Shown in pieces: positions 31,601 through 43,537 of a DNA stretch of 64,000 bases. The notes below the pieces were generated by a model, which had not been told where the DNA came from, ran no database searches, and saw only the letters and a list, made by a program, of their open reading frames with translations. The stretch comes from Bostrychus sinensis (taxonomy: Eukaryota; Chordata; Actinopteri; Gobiiformes; Eleotridae): positions 1,843,597 to 1,907,596 of the forward strand of contig CM036252.1 in assembly GCA_020698575.1 (NCBI GenBank), in the 5' to 3' direction. Numbering within the stretch: position 1 is the first letter of the stretch; every line of letters starts with the position of its first letter. The translations under genes were made by a program, and so were the position numbers.

Positions 31601-34600
31601 ACAGGAGAGAGGACAGAGGAGACAGGAGAGAGGACAGAGGAGACAGGAGAGAGGACAGAGGAGACAGGAGAGGACAGAGGAGACAGGAGAGGACAGAGGA
31701 CACAGGAGAGAGGACAGAGGAGACAGGAGACAGGACAGAGGAGACAGGAGAGAGGACAGAGGAGACAGGAGAGAGGACAGAGGAGACAGGAGAGAGGACA
31801 GAGGAGACAGGAGAGAGAACAGAGGAGACAGGAGAGAGGACAGAGGAGACAGGAGACAGGACAGAGGAGACAGGAGAGAGGACAGAGGAGACAGGAGAGA
31901 GAACAGAGGAGACAGGAGAGAGGACAGAGGAGACAGGAGAGAGAACAGAGGAGACAGGAGAGAGGACAGAGGAGACAGGAGACAGGACAGAGGAGACAGG
32001 AGAGAGGACAGAGGAGACAGGAGAGAGAACAGAGGAGACAGGAGAGAGGACAGAGGAGACAGGAGAGAGAACAGAGGAGACAGGAGAGAGGACAGAGGAG
32101 ACAGGAGACAGGACAGAGGAGACAGGAGAGAGCAGAGAGGCTTTAACCTTTACCAAACCATTTATTTAATTAACATTTAAACAAAATCAGACATAATCTT
32201 CCAGAAACAAGAAAAAACAAACATCTAACTGCCCATGACAACCACCGACAACACAAACCCCAGAAATACATTAAAAAACAATATATTCACTTAAAAACTC
32301 AAAACCAGGTTTCCATCCATCACCACACAAAACACCTCCCCCCTGCCCACCTCCCCTCAGAGTCCTCCAGCTCCCTCACCAACCTGCAGTACAACACCTC
32401 CCCTCAGAGTCCTCCAGCTCCTCACCAACCTGCTGTACAACACCTCCACTCAGAGTCCTCCAGCTCCTCCACCAACCTGCTGTACAACACCTCCACTCAG
32501 AGTCCTCCAGCTCCTCCACCAACCTGCAGTACAACACCTCCCCTCAGAGTCCTCCAGCTCCTCCACCAACCTGCAGTACAACACCTCCCCTCAGAGTCCT
32601 CCAGCTCCTCCACCAACCTGCAGTACAACACCTCCCCTCAGAGTCCTCCAGCTCCTCACCAACCTGCTGTACAACACCTCCACTCAGAGTCCTCCAGCTC
32701 CTCCACCAACCTGCTGTACAACACCTCCCCTCAGAGTCCTCCAGCTCCTCCACCAACCTGCAGTACAACACCTCCCCTCAGAGTCCTCCAGCTCCTCACC
32801 AACCTGCTGTACAACACCTCCACTCAGAGTCCTCCAGCTCCTCCACCAACCTGCTGTACAACACCTCCACTCAGAGTCCTCCAGCTCCTCCACCAACCTG
32901 CAGTACAACACCTCCCCTCAGAGTCCTCCAGCTCCTCACCAACCTGCTGTACAACACCTCCCCTCAGAGTCCTCCAGCTCCTCCACCAACCTGCTGTACA
33001 ACACCTCCCCTCAGAGTCCTCCAGCTCCCTCACCAACCTGCTGTACAACACCTCCACTCAGAGTCCTCCATCTCCTCCACCAACCTGCTGTACAACACCT
33101 CCACTCAGAGTCCTCCAGCTCCTCCACCAACCTGCAGTACAACACCTCCCCTCAGAGTCCTCCAGCTCCTCCACCAACCTGCTGTACAACACCTCCCCTC
33201 AGAGTCCTCCAGCTCCTCCACCAACCTGCTGTACAACACCTCCCCTCAGAGTCCTCCAGCTCCTCCACCAACCTGCAGTACAACACCTCCCCTCAGAGTC
33301 CTCCAGCTCCCTCACCAACCTGCTGTACAACACCTCCCCTCAGAGTCCTCCAGCTCCTCCACCAACCTGCTGTACAACACCTCCCCTCAGAGTCCTCCAG
33401 CTCCTCCACCAACCTGCTGTACAACACCTCCCCTCAGAGTCCTCCAGCTCCTCCACCAACCTGCAGTACAACACCTCCCCTCAGAGTCCTCCAGCTCCTC
33501 CACCAACCTGCTGTACAACACCTCCCCTCAGAGTCCTCCAGCTCCTCCACCAACCTGCAGTACAACACCTCCCCTCAGAGTCCTCCAGCTCCCTCACCAA
33601 CCTGCTGTACAACACCTCCCCTCAGAGTCCTCCAGCTCCTCCACCAACCTGCTGTACAACACCTCCCCTCAGAGTCCTCCAGCTCCTCCACCAACCTGCT
33701 GTACAACACCTCCCCTCAGAGTCCTCCAGCTCCTCCACCAACCTGCAGTACAACACCTCCCCTCAGAGTCCTCCAGCTCCTCCACCAACCTGCAGTACAA
33801 CACCTCCCCTCAGAGTCCTCCAGCTCCTCCACCAACCTGCAGTACAACACCTCCCCTCAGAGTCCTCCAGCTCCTCCACCAACCTGCTGTACAACACCTC
33901 CCCTCAGAGTCATCCAGCTCCTCCACCAACCTGCAGTACAACACCTCCACTCAGAGTCCTCCAGCTCCTCACCAACCTGCTGTACAACACCTCCCCTCAG
34001 AGTCATCCAGCTCCTCCACCAACCTGCAGTACAACACCTCCCCTCAGAGTCCTCCAGCTCCTCACCAACCTGCTGTACAACACCTCCACTCAGAGTCCTC
34101 CAGCTCCCTCACCAACCTGCTGTACAACACCTCCCCTCAGAGTCCTCCAGCTCCTCCACCAACCTGCAGTACAACACCTCCACTCAGAGTCCTCCAGCTC
34201 CTCACCAACCTGCTGTACAACACCTCCACTCAGAGTCCTCCAGCTCCTCCACCAACCTGCTGTACAACACCTCCCCTCAGAGTCCTCCAGCTCCTCCACC
34301 AACCTGCAGTACAACACCTCCCCTCAGAGTCCTCCAGCTCCTCCACCAACCTGCTGTACAACACCTCCCCTCAGAGTCCTCCAGCTCCTCCACCAACCTG
34401 CAGTACAACACCTCCCCTCAGAGTCCTCCAGCTCCTCCACCAACCTGCTGTACAACACCTCCCCTCAGAGTCCTCCAGCTCCCTCACCAACCTGCTGTAC
34501 AACACCTCCCCTCAGAGTCCTCCAGCTCCTCCACCAACCTGCTGTACAACACCTCCCCTCAGAGTCCTCCAGCTCCCTCACCAACCTGCTGTACAACACC

Positions 34601-37277
34601 TCCACTCAGAGTCCTCCAGCTCCCTCACCAACCTGCTGTACAACACCTCCCCTCAGAGTCCTCCAGCTCCCTCACCAACCTGCTGTACAACACCTCCCCT
34701 CAGAGTCCTCCAGCTCCTCCACCAACCTGCAGTACAACACCTTCCCTCAGAGTCCTCCAGCTCCTCCACCAACCTGCAGTACAACACCTCCCCTCAGAGT
34801 CCTCCAGCTCCTCCACCAACCTGCAGTACAACACCTCCCCTCAGAGTCCTCCAGCTCCTCACCAACCTGCTGTACAACACCTCCCCTCAGAGTCCTCCAG
34901 CTCCTCCACCAACCTGCAGTACAACACCTCCCCTCAGAGTCCTCCAGCTCCTCACCAACCTGCTGTACAACACCTCCACTCAGAGTCCTCCAGCTCCCTC
35001 ACCAACCTGCTGTACAACACCTCCATTTAGAGTCCTCCAGCTCCCTCACCAACCTGCTGTACAACACCTCCACTCAGAGTCCTCCAGCTCCTCACCAACC
35101 TGCAGTACAACACCTCCCCTCAGAGTCCTCCAGCTCCTCCACCAACCTGCTGTACAACACCTCCCCTCAGAGTCCTCCAGCTCCTCCACCAACCTGCAGT
35201 ACAACACCTCCCCTCAGAGTCCTCCAGCTCCTCCACCAACCTGCTGTACAACACCTCCCCTCAGAGTCCTCCAGCTCCTCCACCAACCTGCAGTACAACA
35301 CCTCCACTCGGAGTCGAGCCACCACCAGTTTTTTTAAAAACAGTTCAGGGTCCGTGCATCCACAGCCACTCATCTGGTTCCATCAGGTCAGCGAGGTGCT
35401 CAGCTTGGCCTGGCCCTGAAGAACGTTATCTAGAGTCACTGCTCTGCGTTGGGCCACAAACAAACAACTCCCTGGTGAACCCCAGGCCCAAATCTCCCAC
35501 CCCCCGACCCAGGAGACTGAAGAGGGGAGTGAGCCGAGGACAGGACGCCACAGGAGCTCCAGAGTCTCCTCTGCTGGGCAGAAGGCACACTGACTGCTCA
35601 ACTAATGGCTCGCCTGGATAATGGTCTTCCAGCCCCTTCCAGCCTGGTCAGTTTGGCCGCCATGAAGGCCTGCCTCACACTGACAGACTCCAGAAGGTGG
35701 CCCCTGACCAGCGGGTTGTACAACAGGGGCTCCTCTGGCCCCTGGCCAAACAGTTGCTCCCTGGAAAAAGTCAGCACAGACCTCCACACCTTCAGCACTG
35801 ACTCATAAACGGCAGAGTCCCAGCTAGATCCACATTGTCTAAGTTCATAAGGAACAAGTGCTTGTCATATCCTAGTGCCCCCACTCCATGAAGCAGAACA
35901 GACGCTGTCCCCGTCCCTGCCTCTGCCCATACAAGAGGCGCTGCAGAGTTCACAGGCGGAGGGCTGCCACTCTACTGGCAACGTCCACAAGTGCTTGTCC
36001 TCCTTCAGCCGTGGGCAGGTACAACACTGCAGCCCTCAACCATTGGAAACCTCCCCAAAAGAAGTCCACCAGCCACTTCCTCCTCCTCCCACCCTCAGCA
36101 GCACTGCAGCTCCTGAGTACAGCAGGCTAATCCAAGATGTAAAAGGCTTGGGAAATCCAAACATCTTAAAGAGACAGGAACGGTCTACCCTTTCAAAGGC
36201 TTTCTCCTGATCGATCGAGAAAAGCCTTAGGTCCATGTCCGTCCGTTTTGAGAGTTCGATGGTGTCCCTGATCAGAAAGAGGTTGTCCATGTGTGCGTCC
36301 TGGAATACAGTATGTTTACAACGATGTTTATGTGTGAGGGATTACTGAGTCCAAACAGTCCTTTAGTCTGTTCGAGAGTACCTTTGCAAATATTTGAGTG
36401 TCTGGTGTGTCTCACCAGCACTGCAGAGTTCCTGCTGTAGTTTTTCAGATGTGTGGGGGTGAGGAGAAGCTGCACACAGTTCCTCGGTGAGTTGTGTGCA
36501 CAGATGTTAATGAACACAGTGTATTTCTCTGAAGGTGCTGTGTAGCCTGCCCCTCTCCACATGAGGTCGCTCATGGACCAGCGCTCAGAGCAGACCTCTG
36601 CTGTCCCTGCAGTGCCTCAGAAACACTGCTCCTGGGCAGAGCCTGCTCCGGTCTCACTGTCTGCAGGTCTGTGTGTGTCCTGTAGGAGGAGCACATCTGT
36701 GTCTGAGCCTCATCAGCTCAGCGACTGCTGCCTGCTTCTCTCTGCCCCGCCCCCATTTATGTCAACACTCCTGACTCTGAGACAGGGAGGAAATAAAACA
36801 CCATCGTGCACTTTACTTTGGTTTAAAATACCTTTCTCTCTCAGTCTGTATCTTTTCTTCTGTCTCCTCTGATCAGTGCTAACCCGTTTTATTATTTTCC
36901 AGACGGAGCCAACAAAGCCATCAACATCAGAGAAAAAACTCCTTTATGTTAACCTTGTTCCCATGAGTGGTGTCCAAACATGCATTCATTTCCTTCACTG
37001 AGGTTCATCCTGAGCTGCCTCTGGAGAAACATCTGAGACCTGGGACAGAGAGTCATCCTCTCAACCTCAGTCTCAGTCTCAGTCCCAGTCCCAGTCTCAG
37101 TCTCAGTCTCAGTCTCAGTCCCAGTCCCAGTCTCAGTCTCAGTCTCAGTCTCAGTCTCAGTCTCAGTCCCAGTCCCAGTCCCAGTCTCAGTCTCAGTCTC
37201 AGTCTCAGTCCCAGTCTCAGTCCCAGTCCCAGTCTCAGTCTCAGTCTCAGTCTCAGTCTCAGTCTCAGTCTCAGTCT

Positions 37278-37312
<35 letters not shown>

Positions 37313-37371
37313 TCAGTCTCAGTCTCAGTCTCAGTCTCAGTCTCAGTCTCAGTCTCAGTCTCAGTCCCAGT

Positions 37372-37402
<31 letters not shown>

Positions 37403-37527
37403 TCAGTCTCAGTCTCAGTCTCAGTCTCAGTCTCAGTCTCAGTCTCAGTCTCAGTCTCAGTCTCAGTCTCAGTCCCAGTCCCAGTCTCAGTCTCAGTCTC
37501 AGTCTCAGTCTCAGTCCCAGTCCCAGT

Positions 37528-37558
<31 letters not shown>

Positions 37559-37575
37559 TCAGTCCCAGTCCCAGT

Positions 37576-37606
<31 letters not shown>

Positions 37607-40600
37607 TCAGTCTCAGTCCCAGTCCCAGTCCCAGTCTCAGTCTCAGTCTCAGTCTCAGTCCCAGTCCCAGTCTCAGTCCCAGTCCCAGTCCCAGTCCCAG
37701 TCTCAGGTCCAGAGTGATAAAAGAGTGATCCTGATCTTCTGCTCTCAGTTTCCGGGCTCGGGGCTCTCTGTGGGAACAGGCCGCCCTCCCTGTGCCTCCT
37801 CAGGCTGTGATCTGTGGTCAGGTTTAACCCTGAGCCTCCTCAGGCTGTGATCTGTGGTCAGGTTTAACCCTGAGCCTCCTCAGGCTGTGATCTGTGGTCA
37901 GGTTTAACCCTGAGCCTCCTCAGGCTGTGATCTGTGGTCAGGTTTAACCCTGAGCCTCCTCAGGCTGTGATCTGTGGTCAGGTTTAACCCTGAGCCTCCT
38001 CAGGCTGTGATCTGTGGTCAGGTTTAACCCTGAGCCTCCTCAGGCTGTGATCTGTGGTCAGGTTTAACCCTGAGCCTCCTCAGGCTGTGATCTGTGGTCA
38101 GGTGGAACAGAGAAAGTTCAGGATCATGTGGAACATGAAGCTCAGTCTTCTCAGAGACTGTATGTGCTGTAATCTCAGGTATTTGCAGCCCAGACTCAGG
38201 TTTGAGATCCGTCCTGAGTTTACCAAAGAGAGGAGAGGAGGAGGAGACAGGAGACACGGGAGTGGACAGAGGAAACAGGAAAGGACAGAGGACATAGGAG
38301 AGAGGACAGAGGAGACATTAATAATAAAAGTGCTGGAGCTGTTGGTTCAGAGGTGAACGTGCCGTGTGTTACCGTGGACTCTCAGGTCCATGGAGGTTTT
38401 TTCCAGCACAGCAGTGATGTCCTCTGTGGACACACAGGAGAACCTCCCAGTGTCCGTCAGGGTGGGTTTACTCAGGACCAACGTCAGGTTCCCGGTCTGC
38501 AGAGCGTCCGGGTTCATCTGAGTGCGGCCCCTGAACACAAGACTCTGATTGCGGAGGTCGTCTCCGTCCTTCAGTCTGAGGAGGACTTCCTCTGACCTCC
38601 CTCGTCTCCACAGAACTCTGGGCTGACCCTGCAGGGCTCTGGAGTAGCAGGGCAGAGACACAGACTCCTCCCCCACCGTCACAGCCACCCCCAGGGCACT
38701 CTGGGAAACTGAGACAAAACAAGTTCAGGTCATTTTAATCGCTCTTCACAGAATAACGGTGGTCAGGAAAACTGTCCGCTGCTCCTCAGTAAAAATAAAA
38801 TAAACCTGAGGCCAGCGACGAGGAGCAGCAGCTGGACCTTCTCCAGATCTGAGCCAGGATCCAGGTCAGAACCAAGATTTACAGAAGGAAAATAAACTTT
38901 TGCACATTCATTGAAATTTCACAAGAGGCGTTAGCATTTTCTTTAGCTGAATGTGTGTATTATACATTTTCATGGATGTGGGAAAAGCTTTCACACTCTT
39001 TTCAATCAATCAACCAAACTTTAGTTACACAGCAACAGCTGCACCAAAGTCCAAAGTGCAAAAATCAAACTGATTACTCCCAAAACCTCTGCTGCTTTCG
39101 GCCGGGACGCCTTCTCAGCAGCAGACGACTGGAGCTCGCTCGTGTGATTGAAATGCATTTAATCCATTCTTTGCCAGTCCTGCTGAGGTTCACTGGGTTT
39201 GTCGTCGCATAAAAGATGTCACTGCAGCAGACTCTGTACCTGTTCAATGAACTCGATTACCAGCCTTATATAAACTCATACACACATGTTTTTAATGAAA
39301 CCTACTGTATTATGAACTTTGATATTTTCCCATGTATTGGGATTTCTGTTTTGTGCTGTTGACTCTTCCTTCTGTTACCTGCGATGTATTGAACTATAGA
39401 TAATGATTTACCAGAGTCACTGGACACATCCGTGCGTATGCGTGGACTCTTGAATCTGTCGTCGTGTAAATATATCTGTGTCAGTGTAATAAACTCGGAG
39501 AGAGGCAGACGGAGCCTGAAGCAGCGTTGTCTGTGGTCCTGTGCTCTCCCTCTGTACTGAGGATTTGGGACTTCCATCTCTGACGTCTGCTTCCTCAGAG
39601 ACTGCAGCAGATTATTGTTGCTCCTGCAGATGACGCTCACTCACTTTTACTTTCATTCATTCACTCTTTCATCTTTCAGTTACATCTCAGTCTCATGCAC
39701 AGACACGCTTCTCGTTTTCCTCCCTTGCTCGGTGTTGTCTGGTGTATTTATGTCTATGGTGTGTGTGTGTCACTCAACTCAGGGGAAAACAAATCCCGAC
39801 GTTTAATTGATGTGACGTACGTCGTTCATCACATGATCTGAACAAATTCACGTTCAAGTTCTTGATTTACAAATGTGTTGTGTTCAGTTCAGTGAGCGTT
39901 CATTTGAACTCGTTCATGCTCAACACTGTTCATAGCCCTGCCATCATAAATCAATAAAATGATTACAGTTGCTTTTCTTTTTTAATATTGATTGTTATTA
40001 TTTATTAAAATGACATCCACCACAGCAGAGACTAAATAAAAACATATTTATCTTTGTCTTAAAACTGGTTTAAATGGGAATTAGTCTGGGCTTTATGGCT
40101 GTTTTATTAAAGTGAAATGTTTTGTGTGAACACAGTTCCAGTGCTGTAGGTTAGAGAGACATTTACTGTTCATGATGAAAAACATCTGGCCTCTCTCGTG
40201 CAGATGTTCACCTCTGTTCCTGACTGAACGATTACTTTGTGTTTAATGTTAGACGAACAGTGAGTGGGACAATGCCGAGCAGATAAAGCTCATGTTTGTG
40301 TGATATTCAGCCTCACTCCCGAGTCCACAGAGGTCCAGCACTGAGCCGGGGCCAGTTGTAGTCGTCAGTCACATGTTTAATCATGGACCTCTGATTGGTT
40401 GAAAACAGTAAACACTCTGCGGCCCTGTGAGCGGGGCCAACAGTGTTTCCTCTCAAGCTTGGAGGTTTAGTGTTTAGCAACCTGCAGAAGTGGGGGAAAT
40501 ACAGAAATCGTACAGGAAGGAGACTGACCCAGAGCTAAAAATGTGGATCGCCCCTGTCCCGAAGGAGTGCAAGCGTGAGAGAGAGCTGTTTGTTTTTCTG

Positions 40601-43463
40601 ATTACATTCATTGTGGAGACTGTTTATTACTTTTTCCATTGGCAGTTGTGAAGTTTTCTGTGCTCAAAATATGTTCTTTCATATGTATTACAGTTTTAAC
40701 ATAAAGATTGTAGAATGGTTGTGAGTTGGGCGGGTTTTATGTTATATTTGGGGTGGAAACTGTCAGATCTGGCAACCCTGGCCGGGACACCTCTGCCACA
40801 AAAACTTACTTTACCCAGAGACCAGATGTTTCTGTGCTGCAGCCTGCAGATGTTTGGGAAAAACAAATCTGAACAGAAAACTAACTCAACACACGCTCGC
40901 TTTCTGGTCCTGGGTTAGTCCTGGTTTAGACCTGGTTCAGTCCTGGTTTAGACCTGGTTCAGTCCTGGTTTAGACCTGGTTCAGTCCTGGTTTAGACCTG
41001 GTTTAGACCTGGTTTAGACCTGGTTTAGACCTGGTTTAGTCCTGGTTTAGACCTGGTTTAGACCTGGTTTAGTCCTGGTTTAGACCTGGTTCAGTCCTGG
41101 TTTAGACCTGGTTCAGTCCTGGTTTAGTCCTGGTTTAGACCTGGTTTAGACCTGGTTTAGTCCTGGTTTAGACCTGGTTTAGTCCTGGTTTAGTCCTGGT
41201 TTAGACCTGGTTTAGACCTGGTTTAGTCCTGGTTTAGACCTGGTTCAGTCCTGGTTTAGACCTGGTTTAGACCTGGTTTAGACCTGGTTTAGTCCTGGTT
41301 TAGACCTGGTTCAGTCCTGGTTCAGTCCTGGTTTAGACCTGGTTTAGTCCTGGTTTAGACCTGGTTCAGTCCTGGTTTAGACCTGGTTTAGACCTGGTTT
41401 AGTCCTGGTTTAGACCTGGTTTAGTCCTGGTTTAGTCCTGGTTTAGACCTGGTTTAGTCCTGGTTTAGTCCTGGTTTAGTCCTGGTTTAGACCTGGTTTA
41501 GACCTGGTTTAGACCTGGTTTAGTCCTGGTTTAGTCTTGGTTTAGTCCTGGTTTAGTCCTGGTTTAGTCCTGGTTTAGTCCTGGTTTAGACCTGGTTTAG
41601 ACCTGGTTTAGTCCTGGTTTAGTCCTGGTTTAGACCTGGTTTAGTCCTGGTTTAGTCCTGGTTTAGACCTGGTTTAGACCTGGTTTAGTCCTGGTTTAGT
41701 CCTGGTTTAGTCCTGGTTTAGTCCTGGTTTAGACCTGGTTTAGTCCTGGTTTAGACCTGGTTTAGTCCTGGTTTAGTCCTGGTTTAGACCTGGTTTAGTC
41801 CTGGTTTAGTCCTGGTTTAGTCCTGGTTTAGACCTGGTTTAGTCCTGGTTTAGTCCTGGTTTAGTCTTGGTTTAGTCCTGGTTTAGACCTGGTTTAGACC
41901 TGGTTTAGTCCTGGTTTAGTCCTGGTTTAGTCCTGGTTTAGTCCTGGTTTAGACCTGGTTTAGTCCTGGTTTAGTCCTGGTTTAGACCTGGTTTAGTCCT
42001 GGTTTAGACCTGGTTTAGACCTGGTTTAGTCCTGGTTTAGTCCTGGTTTAGTCCTGGTTTAGTCCTGGTTTAGACCTGGTTTAGTCCTGGTTTAGTCCTG
42101 GTTTAGTCCTGGTTTAGTCCTGGTTTAGACCTGGTTTAGTCCTGGTTTAGTCCTGGTTTAGACCTGGTTTAGACCTGGTTTAGTCCTGGTTTAGTCCTGG
42201 TTTAGTCCTGGTTTAGACCTGGTTTAGTCCTGGTTTAGACCTGGTTTAGTCCTGGTTTAGTCCTGGTTTAGTCCTGGTTTAGACCTGGTTTAGTCCTGGT
42301 TTAGACCTGGTTTAGTCCTGGTTTAGTCCTGGTTTAGTCCTGGTTTAGACCAGGTTTAGTCCTGGTTTAGTCCTGGTTTAGACCTGGTTTAGTCCTGGTT
42401 TAGACCTGGTTTAGTCCTGGTTTAGTCCTGGTTTAGACCTGGTTTAGTCCTGGTTTAGACCTGGTTTAGACCTGGTTTAGTCCTGGTTTAGTCCTGGTTC
42501 AGTCCTGGTTCAGTCCTGGTTTAGACCTGGTTTAGTTCTGGTTTAGACCAGGTTTAGTCCTGGTTTAGTCCTGGTTTAGACCTGGTTTAGTCCTGGTTTA
42601 GACCTGGTTTAGACCTGGTTTAGTCCTGGTTTAGTCCTGGTTTAGTCCTGGTTTAGTCCTGGTTTAGACCAGGTTTAGTCCTGGTTTAGTCCTGGTTTAG
42701 ACCTGGTTTAGTCCTGGTTTAGACCTGGTTTAGACCTGGTTTAGTCCTGGTTTAGTCCTGGTTTAGACCTGGTTTAGTCCTGGTTTAGACCTGGTTTAGA
42801 CCTGGTTTAGTCCTGGTTTAGTCCTGGTTTAGACCTGGTTTAGTCCTGGTTTAGACCTGGTTTAGACCTGGTTTAGTCCTGGTTTAGTCCTGGTTTAGTC
42901 CTGGTTTAGACCAGGTTTAGTCCTGGTTTAGTCCTGGTTTAGACCTGGTTTAGACCTGGTTTAGTCCTGGTTTAGACCTGGTTTAGTCCTGGTTTAGTCC
43001 AGTTTCCTGCAGCGGTGCAGAAGTGAAACTGTTCTCTGTGAGGACTGAGGCTCTGACCCCAGCTCCGCACGGAAAAAACAAACAAAAAACAAACCAAACC
43101 CAGGACGTCCCGGTGAATCCGGGACAGCGACCCTCACCCGAGCTTAAACTGCACATTTTAACTTTAACTTGTACTTTAAAAAGCTGCTGTGAAAACCACT
43201 TCAGGTTACTTCTCTTTGTTTTGCAGAGGTTTAATAAAAAACGTCAGCGACAGGAAAACTCCGGGACCCGCCCAGGTTCATACGAAGCTCGGTTTGAGCT
43301 CGGTTCTGATTCGGATTAAACTCAGTTAAAGCTGAAGCAGTGGATGTTAAAATGTTTGTTAGGTCTGTGCGTGTTTTCAGGTCCTGTTGTGTTTAAAATG
43401 TCAGAGTAAAGCGGGGTTGGTCTTACCGTAAAGCACGGAGAGAAGCGCAGAGCAGATCTTCAT
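25617..43463 (-). CDS. Gene B: two-V-set Ig membrane receptor, paralogue of gene A
   Basis: Five phase-1 exons: 43427-43463 (signal start), 38373-38708 (Ig1), 29910-30245 (Ig2), 29719-29829 (transmembrane) and 25617-25687 (tail), 891 nt for 296 residues. Exons 1-3 are virtually the same as in gene A. Exons 4 and 5 differ widely: a Gly/Val/Leu helix instead of poly-Ala/Val, and a Lys/Pro-rich tail without cysteines. Ig2 gains an N-glycosylation sequon. Introns 2 (8.1 kb) and 4 (4.0 kb) are swollen by arrays compared with 3.7 kb and 0.44 kb in gene A. The frame is intact, so a functional butyrophilin/MOG/B7-like receptor is plausible. Ligand and signalling are unknown. Confidence 0.8.
26145..28370. 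repeat. 24/29-bp minisatellite in intron 4 of gene B, ~87 units
   Basis: Units contain CCCTCATCCTCAGGGCTGTA and are 24 bp, or 29 bp with an extra TGTAC. No stop codon occurs in any plus-strand frame, so three overlapping frames of about 760 codons appear; they are artefacts of repetition. Gene A carries a single related site (ATCCTCAGGGCTGCACT near 10807). Confidence 0.97.
28391..29012. repeat. Large imperfect palindrome in intron 4 of gene B
   Basis: Left arm 28391-28650 and right arm 28715-29012 are inverse copies (for example AATAATAAACAGTAGAG / CTCTACTGTTTATTATCT and CCCAGTGTAG / CTACACTGGG) around a 64-bp centre. Indels separate the arms in places. It looks like a MITE-type or foldback element. 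Confidence 0.85.
29013..29620. repeat. Further direct copies of the palindrome arm
   Basis: 29245-29375 repeats the right-arm block 28915-29010 (AATGCAGTCAAATCAA and CTCTCTACTGTTTATTATCT) in direct orientation. 29060-29220 and 29410-29590 also match each other (AAAGGGTTAAAATC and TTTAAGAGATTTATGCAAA). No coding signal. Confidence 0.75.
29719..29829 (-). CDS. Gene B exon 4: transmembrane segment
   Basis: 111 bp, acceptor CTCCTCAG and donor GTAGGT, phase 1-1. It reads APSVPVGSVVGGLIVGVVGV, then LTAVVSVLTFNRKKETK: a conventional helix with a basic stop-transfer. It differs at many positions from the gene A exon although the neighbouring Ig2 exon differs at only one codon. Confidence 0.8.
29910..30245 (-). 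CDS. Gene B exon 3: second V-set domain (Ig2), missing B-strand Cys
   Basis: 336 bp with the same junctions as in gene A. Again VSLPFSM replaces the expected cysteine, so the loss predates the duplication and the domain has been kept open since. The only residue change I see against gene A is D to N in RDNSTEM, which makes an N-S-T sequon. Confidence 0.85.
30275..32142. repeat. 21-bp minisatellite upstream of the Ig2 acceptor (copy B)
   Basis: About 88 units containing GACAGAGGAGACAGGAG; 19-bp variants are scattered. It ends about 30 nt from the Ig2 3' splice site and is pyrimidine-rich on the transcribed strand. Heptad frames (EDRGDRR, SPLSSLL) are by-products. Confidence 0.97.
32143..36780 (-). 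mobile_element. Tx1/L1-like LINE remnant in intron 2 of gene B, split by an array
   Basis: Same element as 12208-14115: the RT block (FSIDQEKAFERVDRSCLF) near 36200, EEPLLYNPLVRG near 35720, the endonuclease-like block near 36700 and an A/T-rich 3' end at 32150. A 3-kb array has expanded inside it. Frames are broken. Confidence 0.8.
32345..35312. repeat. 46/47-bp minisatellite, ~63 units, derived from the LINE
   Basis: Units contain ACAACACCTCCCCTCAGAG and TCCTCCAGCTCCTCCACCAA; variants differ at GCAGT/GCTGT, CTCCTCCACC/CTCCCTCACC and a 1-bp deletion. The boundary unit at about 35305 continues into LINE coding sequence. It is the longest array in the window. Confidence 0.97.
37066..37706. 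repeat. (CAGTCT/CAGTCC)n hexanucleotide array (copy B)
   Basis: About 107 units of 6 bp against about 14 at the same site in gene A. On the plus strand it reads as Ser-Leu/Ser-Pro repeats by chance. Confidence 0.97.
37796..38103. repeat. 40-bp minisatellite, 8 units (copy B)
   Basis: Same unit as at 14573-14879; the first unit has TGTGCC for TGAGCC. Copy number is stable between A and B, unlike the other intron arrays. Confidence 0.95.
38373..38708 (-). CDS. Gene B exon 2: first V-set domain (Ig1)
   Basis: 336 bp, phase 1-1, the same splice junctions and apparently identical sequence to 15153-15488. Both canonical cysteines (LPCYS and RFSCVS) and the WRRG tryptophan are present. Confidence 0.87.
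39771..39928. mobile_element. Right-end remnant of the hAT-like element in unit B
   Basis: Ends GCTCAACACTG followed by TTCATAGC exactly as at 17501 in unit A, but the left end and about 800 bp are missing. The junction sits at a GTGTGTGT/CACTC boundary, so the loss is a deletion in B. Confidence 0.8.
39937..40914. other. Intron 1 of gene B, distal part
   Basis: Matches 17510-18373. It contains a 107-bp stretch (about 40458-40565) absent from gene A. No exon recognised. Confidence 0.5.
40915..43003. repeat. 11-bp GGTTTAGNCCT minisatellite (copy B)
   Basis: About 190 units, against about 72 in gene A, with mixed TCC and ACC variants and rare GGTTTAGACCA units recurring about every 170-240 bp in the right half, which suggests higher-order duplication. 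Confidence 0.97.
43427..43463 (-). CDS. Gene B exon 1: start codon and signal peptide
   Basis: 37 bp encoding MKICSALLSVLY plus one base, with the GTAAGA donor, identical to 19598-19634. Confidence 0.75.
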
Positions 43464-43525
43464 GTTTGTGTTTGTAATGAAGTCCTTTGTGAACTCAGTG
43501 ATGTTAGAAACCTCAGAGTGAGCTC

Positions 43526-43537
43526 CAAATGGAAACT
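43526..43537. promoter_or_regulatory. ISRE-like motif upstream of gene B
   Basis: CAAATGGAAACT at the same distance from the start codon as in gene A; 11 of 12 matches to GAAANNGAAACT. Confidence 0.28.

Noticed and set aside
36967..37728. Ser-Leu/Ser-Pro repeat protein
   Set aside because: A hexanucleotide array in intron 2 of gene B; only about 14 units at the same site in gene A.
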